Shown here piece after piece: positions 61,073 to 64,000 of a stretch of 64,000 nucleotides of DNA. Source of the DNA: DATARH01 sp963789255 (GTDB lineage: Bacteria > Pseudomonadota > Alphaproteobacteria > ATCC43930 > CGMCC-115725); assembly GCA_963789255.1 (NCBI GenBank), contig CAWBJW010000004.1, positions 124,001 through 188,000 of the forward strand, given 5' to 3'. The stretch's first letter is position 1, and each line of letters starts with the position of its first letter. Made by a program: the position numbers and the translations under genes. The notes under the pieces are model-generated. The model was not told where the DNA came from. It was given only the letters and a program-made list of their open reading frames with translations, and did not search any database.

Positions 61073-61672
61073 ATGGCGGCGCAGGGAACCCCTAGAACGG
61101 CGACCGCGAGCTTGCAAAACGCCGAGCCGACGCCGGAGCGTCGCCAGCATGGCGCGATCGAGCGGCTGGAGCGGGCGATCGGCGATGCGGCGGGCCGCCC
61201 CTCTCGCCCCTATCGAGCGGTCGACACGCTCGCGATCATGGAACGGCGCGGCTCGATAACCGCGGGCATGAGACAGGCCGGCGAGGATTTTCGCGCCCGG
61301 TTCGCAATCGCCCAACTCGACCCGCTGCGTGCTCTCGACCTGTCGCACCTGCGCGTTGCCGAGCGCAGCCTGCGGCCCGAGAGCGATGGGCCGGGGCTGC
61401 GCATCGAGGCGGCGCGCGGGACGGTGTGGCGCGCTATCCAGGCGGTCGGCGGGATCGCCTCGCCGGCAGGATCGTGTCTCTGGCACGTCCTCGGCTGGGA
61501 GCGCTCGGTCAAGGAATGGGCGCTCGGGCAGGGCTGGAGCGGGCGCCGGGTTACCCAGGAGGCCGCTTCGGGTATTCTCATCGCCGGGCTTGGCGCCCTG
61601 GAAGCGCATTTCGGAATCGCACGAAAATTGTCTCGATCGCATTTTCCTCTTGACAAATCCGGATCGATGTGA
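61073..61672 (+). CDS. DUF6456-like phage-associated protein
   Basis: The 199-residue protein has PYRAVDTLAIMERRGSITAG, MRQAGEDFRARFAIAQLDPL, a middle domain, and GRRVTQEAASGILIAGLGAL near the end. This matches DUF6456-type domains found in alphaproteobacteria beside regulators and in phage-like clusters. GGGAGG lies before the ATG. Its last 23 bases contain the promoter for the terminase genes. The molecular function is unknown. The helical C-terminus may be DNA-binding. Confidence 0.65.
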   Translation: MAAQGTPRTATASLQNAEPTPERRQHGAIERLERAIGDAAGRPSRPYRAVDTLAIMERRGSITAGMRQAGEDFRARFAIAQLDPLRALDLSHLRVAERSLRPESDGPGLRIEAARGTVWRAIQAVGGIASPAGSCLWHVLGWERSVKEWALGQGWSGRRVTQEAASGILIAGLGALEAHFGIARKLSRSHFPLDKSGSM

Positions 61673-61678
61673 TATAAG
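61650..61678 (+). promoter_or_regulatory. Strong sigma-70-type promoter for terminase genes
   Basis: TTGACA (61650-61655) and TATAAG (61673-61678) with an optimal 17-base spacer lie across the stop codon of the preceding gene and 32 bases before the small terminase ATG. This is the best promoter match in the window. Confidence 0.7.
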
Positions 61679-61709
61679 TCCGGCACACTGGAAAAATCGG
61701 GTTGAGCGA

Positions 61710-62165
61710 ATGGCGAGACAGCCTCGGCGTCGTTATGGTGCCGGAGCGCCCGCTTGCGAGGATGTCGAGGCGCGCGCCGCGCGTCTCGGCATCACGGCGG
61801 AGCGGGTGCTTCGGGAATACGCCCGCATCGGCTTTTCCGATATGAGCCGCATCGTCGAGTGGGACGAGGCGGGCAAGATGCAGGCCAAGCCTTCGACCGG
61901 ACTGTCGGAGGACGATGCGCCGGCGATCGCCGAGATCGTCGCCTCGGCCAGCACCAACTGCGTCTACCGTATCAAGCTGCACGACAAGAAGCCGGTGCTC
62001 GACGCGCTCGCCCGCCACCTCGGCCTGCTGCCGCTCAAGACCGGGCCGAATGACGAAGAACAGGCGGACGATAATGAGGACCCGCGCGAATTTCTCATTC
62101 GTGAGGTGGATCGTCTCGCTGCCGAAGAGGCGAAGGGACTCGGCGATCCGGCAATTGAGCGATGA
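61710..62165 (+). CDS. Phage terminase small subunit
   Basis: The 151-residue protein has LGITAERVLREYARIGFSDM, IVEWDEAGKMQAKPSTGLSE and YRIKLHDKKPVLDALARHLGL. This is the Terminase_2 (xtmA-like) pattern in which an N-terminal HTH binds pac/cos DNA and a C-terminal helix contacts the large subunit. It starts 32 bases after a strong promoter. The stop overlaps the probable start of the large terminase. Similar pairs occur in HK97-like phages and gene-transfer agents of alphaproteobacteria. Confidence 0.87.
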   Translation: MARQPRRRYGAGAPACEDVEARAARLGITAERVLREYARIGFSDMSRIVEWDEAGKMQAKPSTGLSEDDAPAIAEIVASASTNCVYRIKLHDKKPVLDALARHLGLLPLKTGPNDEEQADDNEDPREFLIREVDRLAAEEAKGLGDPAIER

Positions 62166-63427
62166 GGACGCTCGCGACCTGGACCACGAAATATCCTGGC
62201 GGCCGCGGGCCGCGCAGACACCGCCGCCCGGCGACTGGCGGGTCTGGCTGCTCTTGGCCGGGCGCGGCTTCGGCAAGACCCGCGCCGGCGCCGAATTCGT
62301 TCGGGCGCTGGTCGAGTCCGGCCTGGCGCGCCACGTCGCACTGGTGGCGCCAACCGCGCTCGACGCCCGCAACGTCATGGTCGAAGGCGAAAGCGGCATT
62401 TTGAATGTCGGGCTGGCGAGCCAGCGGCCGATTTACGAACCATCAAAGCACCGCCTGACCTGGCCCAACGGCGCGATTGCGACGACCTACTCGGCCGACG
62501 AGCCGAACCGGCTGCGCGGTCCGCAGCATGATTTCGCCTGGTGCGACGAGCTTGCGGCGTGGCGCTATCCGGCCGCGTGGGACATGTTGATGTTCGGGCT
62601 GCGGCTCGGCGCCGACCCGCGCGCGGTGGTGACGACGACACCGCGTCCGATCAAGCTGATCCGCGCGCTCCTCGCCGACCCCAAGGTGGTCATGACCCGG
62701 GGCACAACCGCAGAAAACCGCGCCAACCTGGCGCCCGCCTTTCTCGACCAGATCGTGCGCCGCTATCAGGGAACCCGGCTCGGGCGCCAGGAGCTGGACG
62801 CCGAGATCCTCGATGATTTGCCGGGCAGCCTGTGGCGGCGCGGGGTCATCGAGGCGACGCGGACGAGCATGCTGCCCGAGCTCTCGCGGGTCGTCGTCGC
62901 AATCGACCCCGCGGTCTCGGCGAGCGAGGACGCCGATGAAACAGGGATCATCGCCGCCGGCCGGGATGCGAACGGGCATGGCTATGTGCTCGCCGATGCC
63001 TCGGGCCGCTACGCGCCGGCGGAATGGGCGCGTGTCGCGATCACGGCGTTCCGCGCGCATGAGGCCGACCGCATCGTCGCCGAGATCAACAATGGCGGCG
63101 AGATGGTCGAGGCGACATTGCGGATGATCGACCCGAACGTGCCGTTCAGCGCGGTCAGGGCCTCACGCGGCAAGGTCGCGCGGGCCGAACCGGTCGCCGC
63201 GCTCTACGAGCAGGGCCGCATTCATCACATCGGCGCGTTTGCGCAGCTCGAAGACCAGATGTGTTCCTTCACCAACGATTTCGACCGCGACCGCGGCCGG
63301 CTATTCGCCGGACCGGGTCGATGCGCTCGTCTGGGCATTCACCGAGCTCCTGGTCGAGCCGCGTGCGGGGGAAGGAATGTTCGAGGCTTATCGGCGGCTT
63401 GCCGCAAAGGAGAACGAGGCTCCATGA
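62155..63427 (+). CDS. Phage/GTA-type terminase large subunit, frameshifted near 63297
   Basis: The restored protein is about 423 residues. The ATPase domain has Walker A WLLLAGRGFGKTRAGAEFV, VALVAPTALDARNVMVEGES, Walker B HDFAWCDELAAWRYP and VVTTTPRPIKLIRALLAD (coupling motif). The nuclease domain has VVVAIDPAVSASEDADETG and a second acidic site VAEINNGGEMVEATL. It closely follows the short terminases of HK97-like prophages and RcGTA. One extra base near 63296-63298 separates DFDRDRG from GYSPDRVDALVWAFTELLVE. Restored, it ends at 63427. No ATG precedes the domain in frame. TTG at 62155 is the likely start. Confidence 0.88.
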
Positions 63428-63867
63428 CGCTGCTCGTCAAAGACGCCAACACCACGGTGCAGTCGCTGTCGACCGAGGTCGACGGCAACGGCAACCTTGT
63501 GCCGGTGCACGCGCCGGCCGCCACCAACGCACAGGGCGTGTCGAGCCCGGTCGGGCCGCAAAACCCGCTGCCGGTGATCAACACCGCCGGCGTCGCGGCG
63601 AGCGACGGCAGCGGCACCGTCGCCACCGGCGGCAGCGCCCAGACGCTGTTCGGCGGCATCGTCCCGGCAAACGGGTTTCTGGTGCAGAACAACTCTTCGG
63701 CCGCGTTGTGGATCTCGGATGTCGGGGTCGCGTCGGCGGGCGGCGCCAGCATCCAGCTCGCCGCCAATGGCGGCAGCTTCGCCACCCCCTCGGGCTACAA
63801 GCCCGCCGGGGCGGTCAGCCTGTTTGGCGCTGCCACCGGCCAGGCCTTTGCCGCGCGCCGTTGGTGA
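63424..63867 (+). CDS. Phage-associated hypothetical protein
   Basis: The 147-residue protein starts MTLLVKDANTTVQSLSTEVD and overlaps the terminase stop by four bases. It is rich in Gly, Ala, Ser, Thr and Val with alternating beta pattern (QTLFGGIVPANGFLVQNNSS, AALWISDVGVASAGGASIQL), resembling small virion decoration or fibre-associated proteins. No Cys is present. It sits where a portal gene would be expected in a GTA or HK97-like operon, so the gene order is unusual. The function is not known. Confidence 0.7.
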   Translation: MTLLVKDANTTVQSLSTEVDGNGNLVPVHAPAATNAQGVSSPVGPQNPLPVINTAGVAASDGSGTVATGGSAQTLFGGIVPANGFLVQNNSSAALWISDVGVASAGGASIQLAANGGSFATPSGYKPAGAVSLFGAATGQAFAARRW

Positions 63868-63872
63868 CGCTG

Positions 63873-64000
63873 ATGCGTACGACGACATGGATCAACCGCA
63901 TCCTCAGCCCGGCGGCGCTGCTTGGCGGCGTGCTGGCCGCTTCGAGCGCGCTGGCGCAGTCGCCGGGCAATTTCTCGACGCTATCGACGACCGGGACGGC
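63873..64000 (+). CDS. Partial gene with signal peptide, runs off right edge
   Basis: From ATG 63873 the frame encodes MRTTTWINRILSPAALLGGV, then a hydrophobic LAASSALAQS, a clear Sec-type signal peptide with Ala-Leu-Ala cleavage, and a Ser/Thr-rich start of the mature protein. It is open to the window end. A secreted product inside a phage-like operon is unexpected. No family call is possible from 42 residues. Confidence 0.55.
   Translation, partial: MRTTTWINRILSPAALLGGVLAASSALAQSPGNFSTLSTTGT

Overview
The window is high-GC DNA from an alphaproteobacterium, most likely Rhodospirillales or a close order. Supporting this are the linkage grxC / carbon-nitrogen hydrolase / DUF1178 / ubiG / lysC / ptsP, the rodZ-ispG pair, the many catabolic families (CaiB, LLM flavin enzymes, amidohydrolases, LigB-type dioxygenase) and palindromic intergenic repeats typical of alphaproteobacteria. 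No rRNA, tRNA or CRISPR array was recognised. The assignment rests on gene content only.

Layout. 1-6.1 kb: a partial LigB-like dioxygenase, then an RND efflux locus (adaptor, heavily frameshifted pump, MarR regulator). 6.2-20.2 kb: redox and catabolic genes (SDR, aldo-keto reductase, decayed enoyl-CoA hydratase, GNAT, amidase, serine hydrolase, CaiB transferase, D-aminoacylase family, GFA protein), a GT9/DUF6165 pair and a large FAD/Fe-S oxidoreductase. 20.3-22.6 kb: a small lower-GC accessory patch (HEPN-like protein, lipoprotein, broken RlpA-like protein, XRE regulator with a palindromic operator). 22.9-33.7 kb: the housekeeping block grxC, nitrilase-like, DUF1178, ubiG, lysC, flavin oxidoreductase, ptsP, rodZ-like and ispG, with an Uma2 gene and a methyltransferase inserted on the opposite strand. 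33.7-38.3 kb: SpoIIAA-like protein, porin, Crp-type regulator, GT2-GtrA protein. 38.4-43.2 kb: a dissimilatory sulfur-oxidation cluster, aprM-aprB-aprA divergent from sat. 43.4-59.9 kb: Rieske oxygenase, hisI, Usp, an NMT1-type ABC importer, amidohydrolase, MFS transporter, two LLM oxidoreductases, VOC protein, NHL-repeat protein, a decapitated ParE toxin, alpha/beta hydrolase and MBL hydrolase. 59.9-64 kb: the left part of a prophage or gene-transfer-agent-like module (S24 repressor, GcrA-like protein, DUF6456-like protein, small and large terminase, two unknown genes), running off the right edge.

The most biologically informative locus is apr/sat. Reverse-acting APS reductase (AprBA), anchored and linked to the quinone pool by AprM, would make APS from sulfite and AMP, and Sat would convert APS and pyrophosphate to sulfate and ATP. 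Its base composition is visibly less GC-rich than its surroundings, which suggests acquisition by transfer.

A second feature of the window is about twenty apparent single-base indels in otherwise well-conserved genes, mostly +1. About nine fall in the RND pump alone. They look more like uncorrected assembly errors than natural decay. A few loci do look truly decayed: the enoyl-CoA hydratase, the acyl-CoA synthetase fragment, the parE fragment and the RlpA-like gene with its 14-bp duplication.
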